Below, one piece after another: positions 25,808 to 33,025 of a stretch of 36,462 nucleotides of DNA. Below the pieces are notes generated by a model. That model was not told the DNA's origin, did not search any database, and saw nothing but the letters and a program-made list of their open reading frames with translations. The DNA is taken from NCBI GenBank assembly GCA_009995365.1, contig JAACPR010000008.1, positions 1 to 36,462 on the forward strand. Direction: 5' to 3'. The stretch is from Candidatus Parcubacteria bacterium (lineage in GTDB: Bacteria > Patescibacteriota > Minisyncoccia > Phycocordibacterales > JAACPR01). Made by a program: the position numbers and the translations under genes. Within the stretch, counting starts at the first letter, position 1; every line of letters starts with the position of its first letter.

Positions 25808-26236
25808 ATGTTTGGTTTTAATAAAAAAATTACTATAGGAAGGCTCGAAAAAGTTAATATACCAATTCTTGGTTTAAATAATGTCGACGCCAAAATAGAT
25901 ACCGGTGCTTATCGTGGCTCTATTCACGCTACCGAGATTAGAGAAGAAAAAGAAGATAATAAAAAAGTCCTAAAATTTAAAGTTTTTGATGAAAATCATC
26001 CAGAATATCAAGATAGAACTTATACTTTCAAAAAATATAAAAAGCGTAAATTTAAAAGCGCAAGATTTGAAGATCATTATAGATTTGTTATCTCTATAGA
26101 AATCGAAATTGCTGGGCAAAAAATTAAAGTAGAATTAAGTTTAACAAATAGATCAGATATGAGATATCCTATTTTGCTAGGTCGCAGGTCTCTGAAGAAA
26201 AAGTTTTTGGTGGATGTTGACCGAAAAAACATTTAG
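25808..26236 (+). CDS. RimK-associated ATP-dependent zinc protease / retropepsin-like protein (RimB type)
   Basis: A 142-residue protein of the PF05618 family, often called 'ATP-dependent zinc protease' and structurally a retropepsin-like aspartic fold. It has NVDAKIDTGAYRGSIHA (about 26-42), with the DTG motif, and PILLGRRSLKKKFLVDV near the C terminus, both family hallmarks. Members are frequently linked to RimK and implicated in handling glutamate tails. A RimK-like ligase is encoded in the same window (33026-34000), 7 kb away rather than adjacent. The gene has its own promoter; the region after it carries the cobalamin riboswitch. Confidence 0.85.
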   Translation: MFGFNKKITIGRLEKVNIPILGLNNVDAKIDTGAYRGSIHATEIREEKEDNKKVLKFKVFDENHPEYQDRTYTFKKYKKRKFKSARFEDHYRFVISIEIEIAGQKIKVELSLTNRSDMRYPILLGRRSLKKKFLVDVDRKNI

Positions 26237-26256
26237 TTTTTAAATTTTATTATTTG

Positions 26257-26285
26257 TGGACTTTTTATCTTTGGAGGACTATAAT
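26257..26285 (+). promoter_or_regulatory. Promoter of the cobalamin-controlled operon
   Basis: TGGACT (26257-26262; 4 of 6 matches to TTGACA), a 17-bp spacer and perfect TATAAT (26280-26285). The start of transcription would be near 26292, just before the first strand of riboswitch helix P1. Confidence 0.6.
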
Positions 26286-26293
26286 TAAAAATA

Positions 26294-26486
26294 GTTACTT
26301 ATCTGTCCTAAATATTTGGATGGAAAATACAATAAAAATTGTATTTAGGAAGTAAGGTGAAAATCCTTCGCTGTGCCGCAACGGTAATACTTTTAACTAA
26401 GTTAAGCCCGATCTTTAAGTAATGTTTAATTTCCGAGCAGAAACATTAATATAAGTGTATTGAACTTCTGCTCAAACCAGGAGATT
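26294..26486 (+). promoter_or_regulatory. Cobalamin riboswitch with SD-sequestering expression platform
   Basis: The B12 aptamer core is recognisable: AGGAAGTAAGGTGAAAATCC (26347-26366), then GCTGTGCCGCAACGGTAA (26371-26388) and AAGCCCGATC (26404-26413), matching the E. coli btuB leader order. Outer helix P1 can form from GTTACTTA (26294-26301) and TAAGTAAT (26416-26423, one G-U). Downstream, AATTTCC plus GAGCAGAA (26428-26442) can pair with TTCTGCTC (26466-26473) and GGAGATT (26480-26486), burying the Shine-Dalgarno AGGAG (26479-26483). An alternative hairpin TAATGTTT/AAACATTA (26420-26427/26441-26448) overlaps both P1 and this stem. I infer translational repression when cobalamin is bound. 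The aptamer call is firm; the switching model is inference. Confidence 0.9.
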
Positions 26487-26491
26487 TTTTT

Positions 26492-27052
26492 ATGTCAAAA
26501 TTAAATCAATCTAAAAAAATAGCTCTATTTTTCGCCCTTTTAGGTGTTGTCTTTATTTTTTTAAGTTATGTCAAAATTTCTTCACACAAAGATGAATCCT
26601 TGCCAGAATCTAATGGTAAGACTGTATACGAAGAAATTTATGAAGAAATAAAGGAGGATAAGGAGGTCGAAGATAAAATAGATAAAGAAACAGATCTTGA
26701 AAATGATTCAGAAGTAAAAGAAGAAATTAAAAGTTATTATGAAGTAGCAGGGGATAATAATTTTACCCTTGTAGTTGATGGCGACAATTTCCCAGCTTTA
26801 TTTGATGAGGGTGATTCGATATATGAAGCAATGTCAAAAATGAAAGACTTTGGTTTAATTTCTTTTGAAGAAAAAAGTTTCTCTGGTTTGGGTGTTTATA
26901 TTTATTCAATAAATAATATTTCTGAAAATAAGAGGGAAGGGAAATATTGGATTTATTATGTAAACGATGTTCAAGCAAATGTTGGTGTTTCTAATTATTA
27001 CCTTGATGAAGGTGATGAGATTAGATGGCAATTAGAAACTAACACTTATTAA
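26492..27052 (+). CDS. Membrane-anchored DUF4430 (transcobalamin beta-domain-like) protein
   Basis: A 186-residue protein with an N-terminal TM anchor (about 9-27), a K/E/D-rich stalk (about 31-85) and a DUF4430 domain (about 90-183). The domain shows FDEGDSIYEAM, SGLGVYIYSINN, the conserved aromatic block YWIYYVNDVQANVGVSNY (W143) and LDEGDEIRW (W179). DUF4430 is the fold family of the C-terminal beta domain of animal intrinsic factor and transcobalamin. Being first in an operon behind a cobalamin riboswitch, it most likely binds corrinoid outside the membrane. It has a strong AGGAG 8 nt before the ATG, unlike most genes here. Confidence 0.85.
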   Translation: MSKLNQSKKIALFFALLGVVFIFLSYVKISSHKDESLPESNGKTVYEEIYEEIKEDKEVEDKIDKETDLENDSEVKEEIKSYYEVAGDNNFTLVVDGDNFPALFDEGDSIYEAMSKMKDFGLISFEEKSFSGLGVYIYSINNISENKREGKYWIYYVNDVQANVGVSNYYLDEGDEIRWQLETNTY

Positions 27053-27053
27053 A

Positions 27054-29330
27054 ATGAAAAAAACGATTTTTATAATTTTATTATTGATTTTGGCTAGTCC
27101 TAATTTTTCCTTGGCGCAGGAGGCGACTTCGACAGCGACTACTACTGAAGAAGTAGAAAAAAAAGAAGATAACCAAGAAGAAAATCAAGAAGAGGAAGAT
27201 TATGCGGAAGAAGAATCAGAAGAAGATGTTCAATCTGCCACATCAACAGAAGATACAGCAACTTCTACCAAAGATCGTAGCGACAGTGAGAATAACGATA
27301 ATGATGAAGGTGATGCTGAAAAAGTTGAACTTTTTATAAAAAACGGGTCACAAGTTATTTTTTCAGGAGCATTAGAAATTAGTGATGATGAAATCCAGAT
27401 AATTGATACTGATTCTGTAGAACATGATATTGAAAAAAATAATGTTCTAGGTATTTTAGCTGAAGCTGATTCTAAAAATGATAATTTTGAAATTACAGAC
27501 ATAGCCTATTATTCATCTTTCAACTCTTTTATAATCGAGTGTCTAAAAATCGATTCAGAAAAACTTTGTGATAATTGGCAATATGTTGCTAATGATGAAT
27601 ATTCTAATGTTGGGGTTGATGCTAAAAAATTAAAAGATAGAGATGTAGTTTATTTTTATTTTGGTCAACCAAGGAAACTTGTCTTGCCAGATGAGGCAGT
27701 TCAAGATGTGGAATTTATAATTAAAGGAGAAGAATATAATTATCAGGATAATACTTGGGGTAAATTATCTGGTTATACAGTAGGAGTTTTTTCAGATGAC
27801 CCAGATGATCCTTGGTCACAAGATGTAATATCAACTGCCGAATTAATTGACGGCGAAGCTTCTTTTATAATTGAAGAATCTGGTAATTATAAAACTGGGA
27901 TAGAAGAAGATTATTATTATCCATTTTACGAGATTGAAATTTTAGCAACAAGCTCGACATCTACTTCAACCTCAACTGATGATTCAGAGATTGAAGACTC
28001 AGGCGGTGGATCGAATAATGGTAGTTCTGGCAATAATTCCGGTGGTTCGGGTAATGGCTCTGGTAATAATTCCATTAATGTTTTGTTTGATATAGAAACG
28101 GCCGTCGGCTTTTTGTTATCTGTTCAAAATGAGGACGGGGGATTCAATGCTAATTTGTATACCGATTGGGCTGTAATTGGTTTGGCTTCAGTGAATGAAA
28201 TAAATAATTCTCTAAAAGATAGTGTAAAAAATTCTTCTGTCAGTTCTGATTTGTATGATAAATTACGAAAAGCTATGGCACTCATGGCTCTCGATTTGGA
28301 TCCACAAGAGGATTACACAGAAAATCTTCTCGAAGAAATTCTATCCGAATTTGACGGTCAGCAATTTGGCGATCCATACTACTTCAATGATGATATTTTT
28401 GCTTTGATTGTTTTACAAAATTTTGGTTTTGATGAAGGTGACGAAGAAGTTTCAAAGACAATTGATTTTATTATTAGTAAACAGTCAGGTAGTGGCTCTT
28501 GGGAAGGGATTGATTTAACAGCAGCGGCTATACAGGCTTTGGTTGAATTTGATGATTATGACGAAGTTTCGAGTGCTGTATCAAAAGCAGAAAATTTTAT
28601 AAAAAATAGACAAAATCCTAATGGTGGTTGGTCAAATGTATATTCAACAGCATGGGCCATGATGGCAATGTCCGCCTTGAGTCATGACTTTGATGACTGG
28701 AGAGGTAATCCGCTGGAATATTTAGGAGAACTACAAAATGAAGATGGTGGACTTTTAAAAAATGATTCAGAAAATAACCGAATTTGGTCTACTTCTTACA
28801 GTATTGCTTCTGCATCTGGTAAAACTTGGATTGAAATATTGAACGATTTTTCTGTTAAAAACCGATCAGATAATAATGGTTCAGCGGAATCATCATCGCC
28901 AACCAGATCGTTATCTACATCCGAATCGGCTGATTCACCAGATGGAGATTTGGTTACTTCTAACACCAATTCACCAGATGCAGGTGATTCTGGAGCAAGT
29001 GAAAGATTTATTGAAAATTTAGATGAAATACTGGCATTTTTAGACCAACAGGAATTAGCTTTTAATCAGGATGAAATAGTGGCAGGTGTTGAAGAGAGTT
29101 ATGTCGAAGGCGATATTGAAAATAGTGATGGGGTTGAAATTATTCAAACTAACGAAGAAATAAGAAATCAAATATCTAACAATCGAGATAATAACCAAGA
29201 AGATCAAGAAGGTGATGATGCTTCACAAATAGCCGCTGTCTCAAATGCGTTGGATTTCAGTTGGTGGGTATATTTCTTATCCGCAATCGTAGCTTTATCA
29301 ATTTCTGTTATAATGTTTAAAATAAAATAA
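27054..29330 (+). CDS. Surface transcobalamin-like protein: DUF4430-like domain plus alpha/alpha toroid, C-terminal TM anchor
   Basis: A 758-residue exported protein starting one base after the previous stop. Order of parts: signal peptide (1-21); acidic spacer (22-90); DUF4430-like domain (about 90-205) with two cysteines (C163, C172) and a CDNWQYVAN block; a second beta domain (about 206-298); an S/T/G/N-rich linker (299-341); an alpha/alpha-toroid domain (about 342-610) with repeated QNEDGGF, GSGSWEG, QNPNGGWSN and QNEDGGLL turns; another acidic linker; and a TM helix (about 733-755) ending KIK. Intrinsic factor and transcobalamin pair the same two domain types in the opposite order. Under B12 riboswitch control, I infer surface cobalamin capture. 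Remote homology could mislead on ligand. Confidence 0.8.
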   Translation: MKKTIFIILLLILASPNFSLAQEATSTATTTEEVEKKEDNQEENQEEEDYAEEESEEDVQSATSTEDTATSTKDRSDSENNDNDEGDAEKVELFIKNGSQVIFSGALEISDDEIQIIDTDSVEHDIEKNNVLGILAEADSKNDNFEITDIAYYSSFNSFIIECLKIDSEKLCDNWQYVANDEYSNVGVDAKKLKDRDVVYFYFGQPRKLVLPDEAVQDVEFIIKGEEYNYQDNTWGKLSGYTVGVFSDDPDDPWSQDVISTAELIDGEASFIIEESGNYKTGIEEDYYYPFYEIEILATSSTSTSTSTDDSEIEDSGGGSNNGSSGNNSGGSGNGSGNNSINVLFDIETAVGFLLSVQNEDGGFNANLYTDWAVIGLASVNEINNSLKDSVKNSSVSSDLYDKLRKAMALMALDLDPQEDYTENLLEEILSEFDGQQFGDPYYFNDDIFALIVLQNFGFDEGDEEVSKTIDFIISKQSGSGSWEGIDLTAAAIQALVEFDDYDEVSSAVSKAENFIKNRQNPNGGWSNVYSTAWAMMAMSALSHDFDDWRGNPLEYLGELQNEDGGLLKNDSENNRIWSTSYSIASASGKTWIEILNDFSVKNRSDNNGSAESSSPTRSLSTSESADSPDGDLVTSNTNSPDAGDSGASERFIENLDEILAFLDQQELAFNQDEIVAGVEESYVEGDIENSDGVEIIQTNEEIRNQISNNRDNNQEDQEGDDASQIAAVSNALDFSWWVYFLSAIVALSISVIMFKIK

Positions 29331-29332
29331 TT

Positions 29333-29926
29333 ATGGAAAGAAAAATGACAACAAAAAATAAAATATTAATAGCTTTGGCATTGGTGGCACTGGCTGTTGT
29401 AACTAGGTTCATGCCACACCTTTGGAATTTTACAGCACTGACTGCAGTTGCTCTGTTTGCTGGTAACTACTTGGGTCCTAGATATGCAGTAGGTGTAGTT
29501 TTCTCTGCTATGGTTCTATCTGATTTTTTTATTGGATTCTATGATTGGAAATTAATGCTCATTGTTTATGGATCATTTGCTATGGTTGGATTTATTCCAT
29601 CTTTGATTGGTAGGGTTGGTCGTGGTAAAAATCAAAACAAAAAGCAAAATCTATATTCAAATACTACAAAAGTTTTCGGCATGTCTCTTTTAGGTTCAAT
29701 TTTGTTTTTCTTGGTTACAAACTGGGCGGTTTGGTTTTTTGGGGCTATGTATCCTGCCGATTTTTCAGGCTTGGTAAGTTCTTATGTAGCCGGCCTACCA
29801 TTTTTCCGGAACGCTATCCTGGGTGATTTATGGTATACAGGAGTCTTTTTCGGAGTTTATGAGTATTCGCTTTATTTAAAAGAAAAATGGGCTTTAAACA
29901 GAAAGATAGTTAAGGTAAACAATTAA
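29333..29926 (+). CDS. DUF6580 / ECF S-component-like membrane protein, candidate cobalamin permease
   Basis: A 197-residue integral membrane protein with about five or six TM helices. The N-terminal TRFMPHLWNFTALTAVALFAG (about residues 25-45) closely resembles the R-x-x-P-H-x-x-N-F-T block of DUF6580 putative transport proteins, which look like ECF-transporter substrate-binding (S) subunits. Third gene of the B12-riboswitch operon (2-nt gap), so cobalamin is its likely cargo. No ECF ATPase or EcfT gene is in the window; it may use a shared energising module encoded elsewhere or act alone as proposed for BtuM, though it has no cysteine for BtuM-type cobalt ligation. In-frame ATG choices at 29333 and 29345 are both possible. 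Confidence 0.8.
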   Translation: MERKMTTKNKILIALALVALAVVTRFMPHLWNFTALTAVALFAGNYLGPRYAVGVVFSAMVLSDFFIGFYDWKLMLIVYGSFAMVGFIPSLIGRVGRGKNQNKKQNLYSNTTKVFGMSLLGSILFFLVTNWAVWFFGAMYPADFSGLVSSYVAGLPFFRNAILGDLWYTGVFFGVYEYSLYLKEKWALNRKIVKVNN

Positions 29927-29984
29927 ATTTACTCAATTAAATTCGATTTAGGTAAATAGAAAAGAAAATCAAAAACAAAAAAAG

Positions 29985-30024
29985 AAAAAACGGTGAACTT
30001 GTAAAACAAGTCCACCGTTGTCTT
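29985..30024. terminator. Bidirectional intrinsic terminator of the cobalamin operon and convergent gene
   Basis: Stem 29989-30002 with 30006-30019 (AACGGTG-a-ACTTGT against ACAAGT-c-CACCGTT, one A/C mismatch). Read on the minus strand it is followed by a long T-rich run (29988-29975), on the plus strand by TCTTTT. It ends both the operon and the 30041-31360 gene. Confidence 0.85.
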
Positions 30025-30040
30025 TTGGTATTACCGAAAC

Positions 30041-31360
30041 CTAATAAATCTCAATAATCCTAAAGAAGTTTTTGCTTCCTTCTACCTGCTGGTCCAAGAT
30101 ACCGGCGCCTGATTTCCATTTGAACGGATACCAATTCTCGAGGTCCTGACTCTTTTGAACTTGAATCAAATCATTAGAATCAGCTCCTTCAAACCAAAGC
30201 CTCACATTCCATTTGTTGCTATTTTCGTCTGGCGAAATGTTGTCGACGGAAAGAAGTTGCTGATTAGAGTGGTTAATTTCCTTCGGTTTTTTGTAGAGGA
30301 TTTTCTCCTCCGTCACAAGGCCGGTCGTACCGTTAGAATATTTGAAAGGTATTTCAATTAAAAAACGAATACGGACTTTCCCATCGAGTAGCCAATTCTG
30401 AGCGTTATCAACTTTTACATATTCCGGAGGGTTATTTTGACCCTGCAATGTTATAGGTAAAAAGGTTACACCAGAAGAGCTAAAGATAAAGGACTGACTT
30501 TGAATTGAATTGTCAGAAATTTCCTCGTCGTCTTCTGTTCCTGGGGCTTCATCCTCGCCGTTTGAAAAAGATTGGGAAATTACACCCTGAGTGGTGGAAT
30601 CAGCTGTTTCTGAGCGAAATTCAATCCATTCTTGATTGTTGTGATCCCATCTCTCTGTGGAGATAGTCATACTGATATCCTCAGGAACAAAGGTTGAACC
30701 GAGATTTGCTTTGATCCACACTATTTCGTGCCAACTGTGACCTTTCTCATATGGATAAGCATTATCTTCGTCAAGAAACTTATTTTTCCAATATGGATTA
30801 ATTTCAGTTCCTAAAACGCCGAGATATTCATCAAGAGTGTATTCGATTTTCACTTCATCATTTGAAACAGAATCGAGGACAAACTTAACAACATCTCCCT
30901 GATTGATTACTTCCTCACTAGCTCCTTTGTTAGTCTCTTGATCGTTAACTAAAATAGACCAATAGACATTCTCTTCGGGGATATTTTCAATGCCATTTAT
31001 GGATTCAATAAAGAAACCTAATCCATCAAATTCTTTACCGGAAAAGCTAAAATCTCCTGTATCAGATTTAGAATCCATTAAATCCAATATGGTGCTACCG
31101 TCTATGATATCAGAAGTCAATTCTATGACTTCACCCGAATTATCGTATGTCGTTAAATTATTTTTAACGGCATGGACGACATTATTAGAATAATCTTCCC
31201 AAGAAATACTTGAGAAATTAGAGTCGTTGCGTGGTCCAGAAGAACCGCCAATCCAATCTATATCGATAGGTGAAGCTTCTGATCTTGGCCCGTGGGCAAA
31301 AAGCAATACAACTGTGGTGATGATCACCAACATAGGTAGTTTTTTAAAGAACTTTTTCAT
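30041..31360 (-). CDS. Secreted DUF4430-domain multi-domain protein
   Basis: A 439-residue exported protein with a signal peptide (about 1-29), a DUF4430 domain (about 83-163) showing DGSTILDLMDS, FDGLGFFIESINGI, YWSILVNDQETNKGAS (W134) and INQGDVVKFVL, then a long beta-rich region (about 165-370) and a C-terminal beta-sandwich-like domain with WYPFKWKSGAG and FFRIIEIY. No C-terminal anchor is evident, so it may be released or bound to the wall or to a partner. It is convergent with the cobalamin operon and has no B12 aptamer in its 129-nt upstream gap. I infer a related corrinoid- or ligand-binding role, less surely than for the riboswitch operon proteins. Confidence 0.75.
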   Translation of the reverse strand: MKKFFKKLPMLVIITTVVLLFAHGPRSEASPIDIDWIGGSSGPRNDSNFSSISWEDYSNNVVHAVKNNLTTYDNSGEVIELTSDIIDGSTILDLMDSKSDTGDFSFSGKEFDGLGFFIESINGIENIPEENVYWSILVNDQETNKGASEEVINQGDVVKFVLDSVSNDEVKIEYTLDEYLGVLGTEINPYWKNKFLDEDNAYPYEKGHSWHEIVWIKANLGSTFVPEDISMTISTERWDHNNQEWIEFRSETADSTTQGVISQSFSNGEDEAPGTEDDEEISDNSIQSQSFIFSSSGVTFLPITLQGQNNPPEYVKVDNAQNWLLDGKVRIRFLIEIPFKYSNGTTGLVTEEKILYKKPKEINHSNQQLLSVDNISPDENSNKWNVRLWFEGADSNDLIQVQKSQDLENWYPFKWKSGAGILDQQVEGSKNFFRIIEIY

Positions 31361-31470
31361 ATTTTTATCTTTCTTTCGGTGGTTATTGTCTAGAAATTTC
31401 AGAATGAAATCTGTGCTTATACTACGAAATATTAGTTAATAGTCAATTTATAAATATTTTAATATGTATA

Positions 31471-31479
31471 TGCTAAAAT
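31471..31479 (+). promoter_or_regulatory. Extended -10 promoter of photolyase gene (leaderless type)
   Basis: TGc plus TAAAAT (31474-31479), 10 nt before the ATG at 31490. Confidence 0.6.
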
Positions 31480-31489
31480 TAAGGTATAA

Positions 31490-32968
31490 ATGCATAAAAT
31501 AAATTACAACAGAGTAAGACTTTTAAATAAAAATAAAATCAAAGATTATGAATTTCCTATAGGTAGTTCAATTGCTGGGCCGGTCATATATTGGATGAAT
31601 AGGGAAATAAGAACGCGAGATAATTGGTCTTTAATTTTTGCCCAAAATTTAGCTGAAAAAAATAATCAATCACTATTAGTTGTTTATAATTTAATTCCAG
31701 GATTTTTAGGAGGACAAAATCGTCATTTAACTTTCAAAATTGGTGGCTTGAAAGATGTTGAAAAAGATTTAGCACAAAAAAATATTCCATTTGAAATAGT
31801 CGTCGATAAAAAAGGACAAGACGAAGAAAAAACAGAAAGTGCAAAGTTGATTTTAAATTATTGCAAAAAAAACAAAGTGGGCGCTTTGGTAACAGATTTC
31901 TATCCTTTGAATATTTCAAAAAAATGGGTTAATGAAATTTCTGGCAGTATAGAAGTTCCTTTTTTTGAAGTTGATTCTCATAATATTGTCCCCGCATGGA
32001 TTACTTCTAATAAAAAAGAATATGCAGCTTATACAATTCGACCGAAAATTCATAAAAATTTAAAAGAATATCTAGATAATTTCCCAAAGATTAAAAAACA
32101 GGACGAGACTTTTCTGAAAGATATTGAGAGCAAAATAGAAAAAAATGATTGGGATAAACTTTTGCCAAAAAAAACTGCAGAAGAAATGGATTGGATAAAG
32201 CCTGGTCAAAATCAGGCAGAAAAGATGCTTAAAAATTTTATAAAAAATAAATTAAAAAATTATGCGCTAGATCGAAATGACCCAAACAAAGACAACCAGT
32301 CAAATCTTTCTCCTTATTTGCATTACGGAATGATTTCATCACAAAGAGTTGCGCAAGATGTCGTAGGTTGGGCTAATCAATCAATCGAAAAAATAATTGA
32401 TGAAAAGAAAAATAAGGCAAAAGTTGATTTAGGTGTGGAACCAACAAAAACCACCAATGCCGGCGCCTTTTTAGAAGAGTTAATAGTTCGAAAAGAGCTT
32501 TCTGATAACTTCTGTTTATACGAAGAAAATTATGATAATCACAATGGTTTTCCTGATTGGGCTAAAAAGACCCTGAGAAGATCAGCAACTGATAAAAGGG
32601 AGTATGTTTATACAAAAACAGAATTTGAAAATTCAAAAACGCATGATGACCTCTGGAATGCTGCACAATTAGAGATGGTTAAGAGAGGAAAGATGGACGG
32701 CTACCTTAGAATGTATTGGGCAAAAAAGATTTTAGAATGGACCAATACTTCGCAATACGCTCAAGAGGTAGCAATTTATTTAAATGACAAGTATGAGCTG
32801 GATGGGCGCGATCCAAATGGCTATTCTGGTATTGCTTGGTCTATTGGAGGCGTGCATGATCGTCCATGGTTTGATAGACCAATTTTTGGGCAGATTCGTT
32901 ATATGGCACGCTCTGGGTGTGAGAAAAAATTCAATACGAAAGAATATATTAAAAAGTGGATAAGTTAA
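31490..32968 (+). CDS. phrB: Class II CPD photolyase
   Basis: A 492-residue deoxyribodipyrimidine photolyase. The N-terminal alpha/beta domain has GPVIYWMNREIRTRDNW and IPGFLGGQNRHLTFKIGGL, characteristic of class II rather than class I enzymes; the FAD domain has LSPYLHYGMIS, a WNAAQLEM block and LDGRDPNGYSGIAWSIGG with DRPIFGQIRYM. It repairs UV-induced cyclobutane pyrimidine dimers using reduced FAD and blue light. All main blocks are present. It implies that the organism meets sunlight. It is a single gene with its own leaderless-type promoter, followed by the RimK-like gene 57 nt on. Confidence 0.93.
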   Translation: MHKINYNRVRLLNKNKIKDYEFPIGSSIAGPVIYWMNREIRTRDNWSLIFAQNLAEKNNQSLLVVYNLIPGFLGGQNRHLTFKIGGLKDVEKDLAQKNIPFEIVVDKKGQDEEKTESAKLILNYCKKNKVGALVTDFYPLNISKKWVNEISGSIEVPFFEVDSHNIVPAWITSNKKEYAAYTIRPKIHKNLKEYLDNFPKIKKQDETFLKDIESKIEKNDWDKLLPKKTAEEMDWIKPGQNQAEKMLKNFIKNKLKNYALDRNDPNKDNQSNLSPYLHYGMISSQRVAQDVVGWANQSIEKIIDEKKNKAKVDLGVEPTKTTNAGAFLEELIVRKELSDNFCLYEENYDNHNGFPDWAKKTLRRSATDKREYVYTKTEFENSKTHDDLWNAAQLEMVKRGKMDGYLRMYWAKKILEWTNTSQYAQEVAIYLNDKYELDGRDPNGYSGIAWSIGGVHDRPWFDRPIFGQIRYMARSGCEKKFNTKEYIKKWIS

Positions 32969-32997
32969 CTATTTTTGTTGAAATAATACCTATTATA

Positions 32998-33005
32998 TGT
33001 ATAAT
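32998..33005 (+). promoter_or_regulatory. -10 element of rimK-like gene
   Basis: TG directly followed by perfect TATAAT (33000-33005), 20 nt before the ATG; no Shine-Dalgarno in the short leader. Confidence 0.55.
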
Positions 33006-33025
33006 AACCTAACTAATCATAAAAC

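Noticed and set aside
26237-26491. Protein-coding content in the gap before the cobalamin operon
   Set aside because: The gap is explained by promoter and riboswitch; no ORF of note is visible.
27054-29330. Squalene cyclase or prenyltransferase enzyme
   Set aside because: The toroid repeats resemble those families, but the protein is exported, anchored, lacks an obvious DXDD catalytic motif and is B12-riboswitch controlled.
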